Source: Methylobacter psychrophilus (lineage in GTDB: Bacteria; Pseudomonadota; Gammaproteobacteria; Methylococcales; Methylomonadaceae). From it: a DNA stretch of 64,000 bases. The notes under the pieces are model-generated. The model searched no databases. It had not been told where the DNA came from and worked only from the letters and a program-made list of their open reading frames with translations. Positions 17,638 to 25,822 of this stretch are shown in pieces (the stretch's first letter is position 1; every line of letters begins with the position of its first letter). The DNA lies in the NCBI RefSeq assembly GCF_025583945.1, contig NZ_JAOEGU010000001.1, forward strand, positions 229,191 through 293,190, given 5' to 3'. A program made the position numbers and the translations under genes.

Positions 17638-18663
17638 TTACAAAAAAAGCGCTTTAAAAGCAGTAGCCTGTTTTGAAAAATTATCATTACTTAGTATCAA
17701 AGCATCCAGATCGGCAGTTAGTAGTGCGTTGATTTTAAATTGACGGACAACATTTAAGTCCTGTGATTTTTTTACCATACTTGCAGCTCCCTCTTCATAG
17801 CCTTGTAAAAAAAGACTGACTGATAAACACAGGTATCCATAACTTTTTTTCTCATCCAAGGTCATTAGTTCGACTTCCTTACCGGGAGCAATTTCAAAAT
17901 GCCAGGCATCTTCATTTTCCGCTTCGGCCATAAGGGCTTTATCTTCCAGCCATTCAATAGCTTGTTTTTGATAGCTCAAGGCCTGACTTAAATATTCAAG
18001 ACGCCAGTAAATTTTGGCACTTTCAAGTGCGGACAGCGGGTATTTCTTATTTCTTGAATATTCCCCAATGGCTTGTTCGTAATTTTTTTCTTTAAAGTAG
18101 ATGGTACCCAGATTATTTCTATATTTGGCTGTTGGTGACAGGTTTATTGCTCGTAAAGATTCAACTTTGGCGGCTTCGTAATTTCCTAGTTGGTCATAAA
18201 GCAATGCCAAATTATAATAGGCATCAGTCAGTCGCCAATTTTGTCTGATAGCAGCGTTATAATGCTGCATGGCCTTATCTACCTGATTATTGGCGTTATA
18301 AAACTGCCCCAAAAATAAATTAACATGGGCATCGTTGGGGTTTTGTTGGTAAAGAATATCAATGGCATCTTTAAACCCTGGCTGGGCCAATGTCTGTCCA
18401 ATCTTGGCTATTTTCAAGTTCCATGCGGCTTGCTTGTTTTGTGGATTGTCTTTTAATTCAGCTTCAAAAATCCGTTGAGCATCGCGGTAACGCCCCATAT
18501 TTAAAGCATTATCACCTTCAACAATTAACTGCCTGGCAGACGTAGGTGCTTTGGCTATGTCATAGTGATTGGCTATCCAGCCGCCGCCAATTAACGTTGT
18601 GATTAAGGCAACGATAAGTCCCAGTTTCTTTATAAAATTCCAGCAATCAGCTAAAAAATTCAT
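17638..18663 (-). CDS. Membrane-anchored TPR-repeat protein
   Basis: A 341-residue protein with one N-terminal membrane helix (about residues 11-30, IVALITTLIGGGWIA) and then tandem tetratricopeptide repeats over about residues 40-230. They include ALNMGRYRDAQRIFEAELKDNPQN, split here as successive 34-residue units, and YYNLALLYDQLGNYEAAKVE. The C-terminal third (about 230-341) is not TPR-like. TPR proteins bind partner proteins; the partner is not evident. It is on the same strand as the kinase/regulator pair but separated by 273 bases holding a repeat, so it is probably a separate unit. No lipobox is seen. Confidence 0.75.
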   Translation of the reverse strand: MNFLADCWNFIKKLGLIVALITTLIGGGWIANHYDIAKAPTSARQLIVEGDNALNMGRYRDAQRIFEAELKDNPQNKQAAWNLKIAKIGQTLAQPGFKDAIDILYQQNPNDAHVNLFLGQFYNANNQVDKAMQHYNAAIRQNWRLTDAYYNLALLYDQLGNYEAAKVESLRAINLSPTAKYRNNLGTIYFKEKNYEQAIGEYSRNKKYPLSALESAKIYWRLEYLSQALSYQKQAIEWLEDKALMAEAENEDAWHFEIAPGKEVELMTLDEKKSYGYLCLSVSLFLQGYEEGAASMVKKSQDLNVVRQFKINALLTADLDALILSNDNFSKQATAFKALFL

Positions 18664-19103
18664 AATCTTATCCTGACCGGAAACGATATGTCCTGTAAAT
18701 TATGCATTAGGATTAGTCATGGCTTTCTATTTTTTACAGGTTATTACAAACATTAAATCTGTCGTGTAATCAGCCAGCTAGCTGATTTTTATAGTTAAGT
18801 TCTGTTATAAACGGCTGTTATTAACAGCCCTTGAAGAGTGTACAAGTAAAGACCTTATGTTTTTCATAGTTTTTCCAAGGGGCATTATAATACGAAGTGC
18901 CGGCAAGTATGGCATGCCATGCCACTCTCATCAAACGAATGATAGTAGAAATTGAAAGACAGGGTTTTTGTCGAACAGGGATGGCTGGTTTATTAATGAC
19001 TAATTCCTTTGTCAGCAAATATTTTTTTCAACAGGTGCATGACAAAAAAACCGTAGGCGTAGGAATTAGGGGCAATAGCACTGACAGTGTCAGGCGTTTA
19101 ACT
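18664..19103. other. Intergenic stretch with small palindromes only
   Basis: The 440 bases between the TPR and CDF genes hold no convincing gene. A 74-codon + strand open frame at 18897-19121 has no homology or ribosome site and overlaps the CDF gene end. Two short palindromes are visible: AATCAGC/GCTGATT (18768-18787) and GGCTGTTA/TAACAGCC (18813-18829). Confidence 0.5.
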
Positions 19104-20048
19104 CTAATGATGATGGGGTAAAACCGGTTTTGTTGCCGTCAGAGAGCAGGCATGATCAGTGCTACCCAGTTCAATTTGCAAGGTACAGTGATGAACGGAG
19201 TGCTGCTCTTCAAGTATCCGGACACATTCATCAATGAAGGCATCGCCAGGATGGCCGTTGGGCATAACCAGATGTACAGTCAGCGCACTTTCGGTAGTAC
19301 TCAAACCCCAAATATGTAGATCATGAATGTCTGTTACCCCTTTCAATTGGTATAAGTAATCGTTTACTGCCGTTACATCAATATTTTCTGGCACAGCATT
19401 CATGGCCAGTTTCAGCGATTCACGCAGCAAGCCCCAGGTACCTATGACAATAACGACTACGATAACCAGGCTAATGGCCGGATCAAGCCAATACCATCCA
19501 GTGTAAAGCATTGCGACCCCCGCAAGCACTACGGCAAGTGATACTGCTGTATCAGCTGCCATGTGCAGGTAGGCACTGCGAATGTTTAAATCGCCTTTAC
19601 TGCCTTTCATTAATAGCAATGCCGACAGGCCATTGACAACAATGCCAACTGCGGCGACTATTGATATGGTTAGTCCAGCTATAGCGGGGGGTTGTGAAAA
19701 GCGTTCAATAGCTTCCCAGGCAATGGCTCCCGAGGCTACCAAAAGTAACATGGCATTGGCGAGTGCAGCCAGAATTGATGTGCTGCGCAGCCCATAGGTG
19801 AAGCGCTTGCTGGGTTGCTTACGGGTTAAAATAATAGCGCCCCAAGACAACAGCAGACCTAACACATCTGAAGTATTATGGCCTGCATCGGCTATTAGCG
19901 CCGTTGAATTGGTGAGAAATCCATAGGCAAATTCAACTGCGACAAACAGTAGATTTAGAACGATGGTAATTGCAAAAATTGGCCCATAGTTTTTGGGGGC
20001 AGGGTGGTGATGTTTTTCAGAATGATTGTGGTTGTGATGATCGGCCAT
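19104..20048 (-). CDS. Cation diffusion facilitator metal exporter (zinc-type)
   Basis: A 314-residue inner-membrane CDF transporter that would export Zn2+ (or Cd2+/Co2+) in exchange for protons. It has a His-rich N-terminus (MADHHNHNHSEKHHH), about six membrane helices, the metal-site motif HNTSD in helix 2 and HMAAD in helix 5 (a His/Asp tetrahedral site typical of zinc members), then a cytoplasmic C-terminal domain ending PVLPHHH. The layout matches CzcD/ZitB. I chose ATG 20048 because the family begins at the His-rich segment; an upstream in-frame start at 20123 would add 25 unrelated residues. No metal regulator adjoins it. Confidence 0.88.
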   Translation of the reverse strand: MADHHNHNHSEKHHHPAPKNYGPIFAITIVLNLLFVAVEFAYGFLTNSTALIADAGHNTSDVLGLLLSWGAIILTRKQPSKRFTYGLRSTSILAALANAMLLLVASGAIAWEAIERFSQPPAIAGLTISIVAAVGIVVNGLSALLLMKGSKGDLNIRSAYLHMAADTAVSLAVVLAGVAMLYTGWYWLDPAISLVIVVVIVIGTWGLLRESLKLAMNAVPENIDVTAVNDYLYQLKGVTDIHDLHIWGLSTTESALTVHLVMPNGHPGDAFIDECVRILEEQHSVHHCTLQIELGSTDHACSLTATKPVLPHHH

Positions 20049-20145
20049 TATTTTATTTCCGTATGCCAACAAAAAATAACTTGTTAAGACGGTTAACTTC
20101 TTGTGAAATTTAATTGACGACAATCATATCTTAATTTGACGGTTA

Positions 20146-20370
20146 AGGTGATATCCAAGAATAAATAGTCCCAAGTGGTACAGGATTTTTGTTTATTTAC
20201 AACGACTGCAAGGACAGATATTTGCTCCTGGAATACCTGCATTCACGGCATCCCTGTAGATTATGCAGAAGGTACGTAGCCATGTATGGCTGAAGGTATC
20301 GCGACTGTAACAACGATTGAGAGCACTAAAACAGTAGGCTCCTTAAGAGGCGCAGGAGCTGTTGCCGAGT
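20146..20370 (+). repeat. Dispersed repeat family B, copy 1 (with 52-nt insert)
   Basis: About 225 bp that match, in reverse complement, the sequence at 34350-34525. Shared blocks include AGTCCCAAGTGG, ACAGGATTTTTGTTTATTTA, TGCAGAAGGTACGTAG, CTCCTTAA and GTTGCCGAG. This copy carries about 52 extra bases (near 20211-20263) absent from the other copy. No open reading frame is evident. Confidence 0.8.
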
Positions 20371-20440
20371 CCGAGAAATCGGCGCGTAGTTAGCTACGCA
20401 CCTATTGTGACAATGCAGCAAATGAATAAAAAGCATATAG

Positions 20441-20534
20441 TTTTTCAGGAATTAAATTTCTATTCACATCTCTGTAAACTTATGCGGATACCATCCCTTC
20501 AAGGGATGGTATCCGTTAGCATCGAAATTATTTA
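20441..20534. repeat. Dispersed repeat family A, copy 2 (perfect 15-bp palindrome arms)
   Basis: The centre, 20485-20515, is CGGATACCATCCCTT, one base, then AAGGGATGGTATCCG: a perfect 31-base palindrome. The right end of the repeat overlaps the stop codon of the hyfI-like gene. Confidence 0.85.
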
Positions 20535-21037
20535 TTAATCAAGCCCAGCAATCCTTTCAGTAATGCCAGAGGTGTGGGCGGGCAGCCGACTATGGTCATA
20601 TCGACCGGTATAACATTGGTTACTGCGCCGCAACTGGCGTAAGAAATGCCAAATTCACCACCGCAAGCGGCACAATCACCAACGGCAATAACCCATTTTG
20701 GATTCGGTGTTGCTTCGTATGTTCTTAGCAATGCTGTTTGCATGTGCCGCGACACAGGACCTGTCACCAACAACACATCGGCATGCCTTGGCGAGGCGAC
20801 AAAATGAATACCAAAACGCTCAATATCATAAAACGGATTATTAAGCGCGTGGATTTCCAGTTCACAACCATTGCAGGAACCGGCATCGACTGCCCTTATG
20901 GCAATGCTACCGGAAAAACTTTTGTCAATGTGACGTTTAATTTGTATACCCAGCTGTTCCAGTTCATCGTCCTTGGGAGCTTTGTACTTTTCAGTGACAA
21001 CACCGGTTGTCAGGATTTTTTTAATAAGTTGCAGCAC
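20528..21037 (-). CDS. HyfI/NuoB-like iron-sulfur subunit of an Ehr complex
   Basis: A 169-residue protein of the NuoB/hydrogenase small-subunit family. It keeps the four cluster N2-type cysteines: Cys55 and Cys58 (GSCNGCE), Cys122 (GDCAACGG) and Cys152 (VGCPPTP). It would pass electrons between the large subunit and an unknown partner on the cytoplasmic face. I chose GTG 21037, which has AGGAGG four bases upstream; the longer frame from 21091 runs into the preceding gene. It is the last gene of the hyf-like series, 8 bases after the large subunit. Its last codons overlap repeat A copy 2. No HyfA- or HyfH-like ferredoxin gene is present. Confidence 0.85.
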   Translation of the reverse strand: MLQLIKKILTTGVVTEKYKAPKDDELEQLGIQIKRHIDKSFSGSIAIRAVDAGSCNGCELEIHALNNPFYDIERFGIHFVASPRHADVLLVTGPVSRHMQTALLRTYEATPNPKWVIAVGDCAACGGEFGISYASCGAVTNVIPVDMTIVGCPPTPLALLKGLLGLINK

Positions 21038-21045
21038 AGAGCCTC

Positions 21046-22686
21046 CTATAAATCGTTGCCTGAATAAGAGCCATTCAGGGATTTGTTGCAAACAGGAAAA
21101 TCCGGCACAATATTATTGAGCACCAGTTTTTCTAAAGCAGGCCAGTTTAAGGTGCTGGGGTCGCGTGGATAAAAACGGGCGATTTTGTTATCGGTATCGA
21201 AACGAATATGAGTGACGATTTCTCCCCGCCAACCTTCAACGATTCCCAAGCCTTCACTGCCAGCTTTTGGTGGTTGCCATTCGGTGAGTATTTCACCATC
21301 CGCAGGTTGTGCTATAACAAGTTGCGCTATAAATTGTTCGATGAGTTTTAACGAGGACAGAATTTCCTTGTATCTGACCCAGAATCTTGAGGCAATATCG
21401 CCTTGGTTTTCCACCGCAACTTTAAAAACGACTTGATCGTAAGGTGAATAGGGCGAATCTCTGCGGACATCAAAATTTTGCCCACTGGCACGGCCAACAT
21501 AACCCAGCGTACCAAAAGCGGCAGCGATTTCCGGTAACAGATAACCCGCCGTGTAAATCCTGTCTTCCAGAGATGAGTTAAGGTCTACGGCAGGCATGAT
21601 TTCTGACAGTTCATTTCTTAATTGACTGATTTCCTGAGTAATCAAGGCACAGGAGGCTGCTGATAAATCACTGATAACACCGCCCGGAACAATCCTGTCC
21701 ATTAACAAGCGGTGGCCGAAGACAGTTGCATTGGTGCGTAAGCAAAGTTCACGCAAGCGGGTGAATTGCATTTGGGCAAAAACAAAAGCCACATCATTAC
21801 AAATTCCACCCATATCACCCAAATGATTGGCAATTCTTTCGCGCTCTGCCAAAATACCGCGTATTAAGCTGGCTCGTGGCGGGATTTGAATGTCTGCGGC
21901 TTGCTCCATTGCCATGCAGGCTGCCCAGCAATGCCCTACCGTGGTATCGCCAGAAACTCGACCGGCTAAACGAGCCAATGACTCGGGTGTCCGGTCTTCG
22001 GCAATTTTTTCAATACCTTTATGGGTATAACCCAAGCGTTCTTCCAGATTTAATATCAGTTCACCTACCGCCTGAAAGCGAAAGTGTCCGGGTTCAATAA
22101 TACCGGCATGAACGGGACCAACGGGGATTTCATATACCCCGGCACCATAAGCTTTAACAAAAGGATAATCCATATCGGGCGGGGTAACGGCTTGTGGCTC
22201 GCCTTGCACAGGAAAGTCTTTGCGTAAGGGGTAACTACCCACAGCCCAGGCTTTATGTTGCGTCCAGCGTCGGTTGTCAGGATGGCCGATAAAGTTAATA
22301 CCAAACATGTCTTGGGTATGACGTTCACTGCGATTGGCGGCTGGGTAAACGGTCGCTTGTGAAGGTAATTCCGGGCTCTCGTTATTGACGTGGGTACGTA
22401 ACAATAAATAAGTTCCTTCCCTTTCAAAGCAGGCATTGACGATAAACAGTGTCTCGGCATGTTCTGCCCAACCGGCTACCCAACGCAGGTTTTGTTCAAT
22501 CGCGTACTGACTGAATTGTTGCCAGTGCTTGCTTTCAATGTTCCACAGTACGGCATTATTATTCTTAATATCTTCATCTGATTGCCCGGCAGTCGTTAAA
22601 TGCCGATTCATCAGTGTCGGAACGATAAAAAATTCTGCGTTATTGAGTTGGTTTAAAAAATCTGTCGCCCAGTTTGAAGAACTCAT
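21046..22686 (-). CDS. HyfG-like large subunit lacking the NiFe cysteine pairs (Ehr complex)
   Basis: This 546-residue protein fuses a NuoC/30-kDa domain (about 1-170) to a NuoD/hydrogenase large-subunit domain (about 190-546), as in HyfG/HycE. In NiFe hydrogenases the N-terminal metal motif is RxCGxC; here it is RVSGDT (Arg243-Thr248), with both cysteines replaced. The C-terminal DPCxxC motif is DFPVCNKS (about 529-536), with only one cysteine. Nickel binding and hydrogenase activity are therefore unlikely. Such proteins define the energy-converting-hydrogenase-related (Ehr) complexes. The ATG at 22686 has GGGGAG upstream and overlaps the stop of the hyfF-like gene by 4 bases; the longer frame from 22800 adds 38 residues inside that gene. 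Confidence 0.88.
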   Translation of the reverse strand: MSSSNWATDFLNQLNNAEFFIVPTLMNRHLTTAGQSDEDIKNNNAVLWNIESKHWQQFSQYAIEQNLRWVAGWAEHAETLFIVNACFEREGTYLLLRTHVNNESPELPSQATVYPAANRSERHTQDMFGINFIGHPDNRRWTQHKAWAVGSYPLRKDFPVQGEPQAVTPPDMDYPFVKAYGAGVYEIPVGPVHAGIIEPGHFRFQAVGELILNLEERLGYTHKGIEKIAEDRTPESLARLAGRVSGDTTVGHCWAACMAMEQAADIQIPPRASLIRGILAERERIANHLGDMGGICNDVAFVFAQMQFTRLRELCLRTNATVFGHRLLMDRIVPGGVISDLSAASCALITQEISQLRNELSEIMPAVDLNSSLEDRIYTAGYLLPEIAAAFGTLGYVGRASGQNFDVRRDSPYSPYDQVVFKVAVENQGDIASRFWVRYKEILSSLKLIEQFIAQLVIAQPADGEILTEWQPPKAGSEGLGIVEGWRGEIVTHIRFDTDNKIARFYPRDPSTLNWPALEKLVLNNIVPDFPVCNKSLNGSYSGNDL

Positions 22687-24146
22687 AACGGTGTACTCCC
22701 CGAGATTAATAAGGTTGCCTGTGAAAACCAGTTGGCAAGAAACCCCGGAATAGCCAGACCTAGCCACAATACCAAACCTAAATGAATGATCACCGGCCAT
22801 AAGTTGGCTTTAACGGGGTGTTGGCCTTCGGGTTTGTCGCCATAAACCATGGACTGTACATGTCTGAACAGTCCGGCAAAGGCAATGCCGATACCCAACA
22901 ACAAGAACGGTGCCAGCCAAGGGTAGCTATGCATGGTTGCCAGCAAGACCAAAAATTCACTGGTAAATACGCCAAAAGGCGGAAACCCGGCAATAGCCAT
23001 TGTACCTATCAACAAGCCCCAGCCAACGCGGGGTTGGGTTTTTATCAAGCCGCGTATTTTGTCCATGCTTTGGGTGCCGGTAATTTGCGCAGCATGACCT
23101 ACGGTGACAAAAATAGCCGATTTTGTCAGTGAATGCACGGTCATGTGCAGTAATGCGGCAAAAGTTGCCATGGGGCCGCCGACCCCAAAGGCAAAAGTCA
23201 TCATCCCCATATGTTCAATGGATGAATAACTGAATAATCGTTTAATGTCTTTTTGGCGATGCAGAAACAAAGCGCCAACCAGAAAAGACAGTAAGCCAAA
23301 CCCCATCATTAAATAACCGGCCATGTTGTTATGGGTTGCACCGTCTACCAGCATCTTGTTGCGAACGACGGCATACAAGGCATCATTTAACAATAGGCCG
23401 GATAATACCGCCGACATCGGGGTAGGGCCTTCGGAATGGGCATCGGGTAACCAGTTATGTAAAGGAACCAGGCCGATTTTTGTACCGTAGCCAACCAGTA
23501 AAAACACAAAGGCAATTTGCAGTATCTCCGGATTTAATTGCCGGGCATTTTCATAAAGTACTGACCACAGTAAGGCATTTTCACCATCACCGATCTGAAC
23601 CGCTGCGTAATATAGCAAAATGGTACCAAACAGGGCTTGCGCAATACCTACGCCACAAAGAATAAAGTATTTCCAGGCGGCCTCAATAGATTCAGGAGTG
23701 CGGTACAAGCTGACCAATAGCACGGTCGCGAGGGTAGCACCTTCCATGGCTACCCACATAATGCCCATATTATTGGTGGTTAACACCATATACATGGCCA
23801 GCATAAAACCCTGATACATCGAGTAATAAAGTTTTAATCGGTTGTCAGTCAGCTTACCCAGTTCCTTTTCATGAGCCATATAAGATGACGAAAAAATAGA
23901 CGTGGTAAGTCCGACAAAAGCGGTTAGGGCAATCAAATAGACATTAAAAGAATCAATTAAAAAGGCCTTGTTGGGAGATAAAATAGTACCTTGATTAAGT
24001 ACATTAATCGCCAGCCAGATAGATGCCAGCAAACAGATACCGTTTAACCAGACATTGATTTTACCCATGTCCGTTTTATGACCAACAATAGCAAAAAAAA
24101 TAATTCCGACAAAAGGGATAAATAATACAAGATAAGCCGCGATCAT
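22683..24146 (-). CDS. HyfF-like proton-pumping antiporter subunit
   Basis: A 487-residue polytopic membrane protein of the NuoN/HyfF/Mrp-antiporter family, with about 14 hydrophobic segments. The conserved core appears as GTKIGLVPLHNWLPDAHSE followed by GPTPMSAVLSG, including the lysine and the histidines of the proton path. A second conserved block, RLFSYSSIEHMG, sits about 60 residues later. It would form one of two ion-translocating modules of the complex. It overlaps both neighbours by 4 bases (ATGA), so the hyfE-, hyfF- and hyfG-like genes are tightly coupled. Compared with E. coli HyfF (526 residues) it is slightly short. Confidence 0.88.
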   Translation of the reverse strand: MIAAYLVLFIPFVGIIFFAIVGHKTDMGKINVWLNGICLLASIWLAINVLNQGTILSPNKAFLIDSFNVYLIALTAFVGLTTSIFSSSYMAHEKELGKLTDNRLKLYYSMYQGFMLAMYMVLTTNNMGIMWVAMEGATLATVLLVSLYRTPESIEAAWKYFILCGVGIAQALFGTILLYYAAVQIGDGENALLWSVLYENARQLNPEILQIAFVFLLVGYGTKIGLVPLHNWLPDAHSEGPTPMSAVLSGLLLNDALYAVVRNKMLVDGATHNNMAGYLMMGFGLLSFLVGALFLHRQKDIKRLFSYSSIEHMGMMTFAFGVGGPMATFAALLHMTVHSLTKSAIFVTVGHAAQITGTQSMDKIRGLIKTQPRVGWGLLIGTMAIAGFPPFGVFTSEFLVLLATMHSYPWLAPFLLLGIGIAFAGLFRHVQSMVYGDKPEGQHPVKANLWPVIIHLGLVLWLGLAIPGFLANWFSQATLLISGSTPL

Positions 24147-24820
24147 TTATCCACCTCGTTTAAGCGGTTTAACAAGTCGACATCCAGTGAGTCGATGCTG
24201 GTACGTATATGTAAGAAAAAAATACCGAACAGCACGGCTGCCACTAATACATCAAATGCGACACCCAATTCGACTACCATTGGCATACCTTTGGTAGCAA
24301 CGATAGCGGCAAAAAATAACCCGTTTTCTATCGACATGAAGCCCACCACATGAGCAACTGCCTGACGATGGGAAATCATTAGCAGCATACCCAACAATAC
24401 CACTGAAAGGCTGACTGCCAGTGCATTGAGCATGACCGGTGAGGTAGTTGGTACGATAGGATGTAAAATATAATAACTAAATACCATCAAGCTTGCTCCG
24501 CCCAGCATTACCATGGTCTTGTTTTTTAATGCCTGAATACTTCGTTGTGCATTCATGTGCATAACTTCACGTCTTAACATCCACGGTATAAAAATAACTT
24601 TTAGCAGTAAGGTTAGTGCAGCGGAAATATACAAGTGATGACTGTCCAAACTATAGCCCGCCAACACGGTGGTAATGGTTAACAGAAAGCCCTGTAATGC
24701 AAAGACAAAAATCAGTCGTAGTAACCTGCTTTGCCCCAGCATGAGAAAAGAGGTGAGTCCTACCAATGCCGCCATTGATAAAATGGCTTGTGTATAAAAA
24801 TCGGTTTGTTCAATATGCAT
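24143..24820 (-). CDS. HyfE-like membrane subunit
   Basis: A 225-residue protein with about six or seven membrane helices. It matches HyfE in size and in conserved pieces such as FIPWMLRREV and GFMSIENGLFFAAI (the NuoK-like helix with its glutamate). It would sit between the antiporter subunits and the quinone-module-like HyfC. It overlaps the hyfF-like gene by 4 bases and the hyfC-like stop by 1 base (TAATG). The last 25 residues are polar and cytoplasmic. Assignment rests on the NuoK-like motif and on position. Confidence 0.82.
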   Translation of the reverse strand: MHIEQTDFYTQAILSMAALVGLTSFLMLGQSRLLRLIFVFALQGFLLTITTVLAGYSLDSHHLYISAALTLLLKVIFIPWMLRREVMHMNAQRSIQALKNKTMVMLGGASLMVFSYYILHPIVPTTSPVMLNALAVSLSVVLLGMLLMISHRQAVAHVVGFMSIENGLFFAAIVATKGMPMVVELGVAFDVLVAAVLFGIFFLHIRTSIDSLDVDLLNRLNEVDK

Positions 24821-25764
24821 TAGCGTGCAGCCTCCAAAATGATGTGACTCAACATACCCAGCAAGCCTAATAAGTAGGCAAAGCTAAGATATTCCTGGAC
24901 TCGAAATAAGCGCATTTTGGCAAATAAAGTCTCGGCTATCGCGAGAACTATCGCTAACAAAGCGAGCTTGCCTGTAATTGCCAGTAAGCCGTAGCCTAAT
25001 GCTTCAGCACTAAAGGTTTCGGCGATGCCCCACGGAAAAAAGATATTGGCAATCAATACGCCATAAAGCATTAGTTTAAGCTGACTGGCCCATTCAATTA
25101 GCGCCAAATGCCGGCCGCTGTATTCAAGAATCATGGCTTCATGAATCATGGTCAATTCCAGATGCGTAGCCGGATTATCGACAGGAATACGTCCGGTTTC
25201 AGCGATGGCAACCAAAAGCAGGGCAGGCAGGGCAAATACAAAGGAAGGTCTTAGCACCATACCTTCGTTGATGACATGAGCAATGGCACCGGATAAATTT
25301 GTTGTGGAAGCGGTCATGGTCAGCGTAAAAACTGCCATCAACATGGCGGGTTCTGCCAACGAAGAGATGGTCATTTCCCTGGACGATCCCATGCCACCAA
25401 ATGCAGTCCCCATATCCAGTCCCGCCAAGGCCAGGAAAAACCGGGCAAAGGCAAAAAACCCTACCATGACGATCACGTCGGCGCTGGCCGAGGTAGGTAG
25501 ATCAACAGCAATCAAGGGTACTACCGTTGCCGCCAGAACGGTGGCGGAGAAGACAATGTAAGGTGTGGCTATAAACAGCCAGGACGCCTGTTTTGAAACT
25601 ACCGGTTGTTTATGCGTTAATTTGAGCAAATCCCGATAAGGCTGCAATAAAGAGGGTGCTTTGCGGTTTTGTAAACGACATTTGCACCACTTCAGCCAAC
25701 CTGCCAATAACGGCGCCATGGCGACAAATAACGCGGTTTGTAAAATGGCGATTAACCAATTCAT
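24820..25764 (-). CDS. HyfC-like (NuoH-type) membrane subunit
   Basis: A 314-residue protein with about eight membrane helices, homologous to NuoH/HyfC, the subunit that joins the membrane arm to the iron-sulfur subunit. Diagnostic segments are RKAPSLLQPYRDLLKL near residue 33 and ELTMIHEAMILEYSG near residue 202, with the conserved acidic residues retained. The ATG at 25764 has GGAG upstream (rc of tctccagg). It lies 58 bases downstream of the hyfB-like gene and is coupled to hyfE-like by a TAATG overlap. Confidence 0.88.
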   Translation of the reverse strand: MNWLIAILQTALFVAMAPLLAGWLKWCKCRLQNRKAPSLLQPYRDLLKLTHKQPVVSKQASWLFIATPYIVFSATVLAATVVPLIAVDLPTSASADVIVMVGFFAFARFFLALAGLDMGTAFGGMGSSREMTISSLAEPAMLMAVFTLTMTASTTNLSGAIAHVINEGMVLRPSFVFALPALLLVAIAETGRIPVDNPATHLELTMIHEAMILEYSGRHLALIEWASQLKLMLYGVLIANIFFPWGIAETFSAEALGYGLLAITGKLALLAIVLAIAETLFAKMRLFRVQEYLSFAYLLGLLGMLSHIILEAAR

Positions 25765-25822
25765 TGTATTTCTCCAGGCAGAAGAGAGAGTTGGACTGAA
25801 GAGTATGCTGTATATATACGCA

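Noticed and set aside
18768..18790. AATCAGC/GCTGATT hairpin followed by T's as a + strand terminator
   Set aside because: No + strand gene lies upstream of it; the arms are only 7 bases.
18897..19121. 74-codon + strand open frame between the TPR and CDF genes
   Set aside because: No homology, no ribosome site, overlaps the CDF gene end.
20528..25764. A functional NiFe hydrogenase-4
   Set aside because: Both nickel-binding cysteine pairs of the large subunit are replaced, and no maturation genes or ferredoxin subunits are present.
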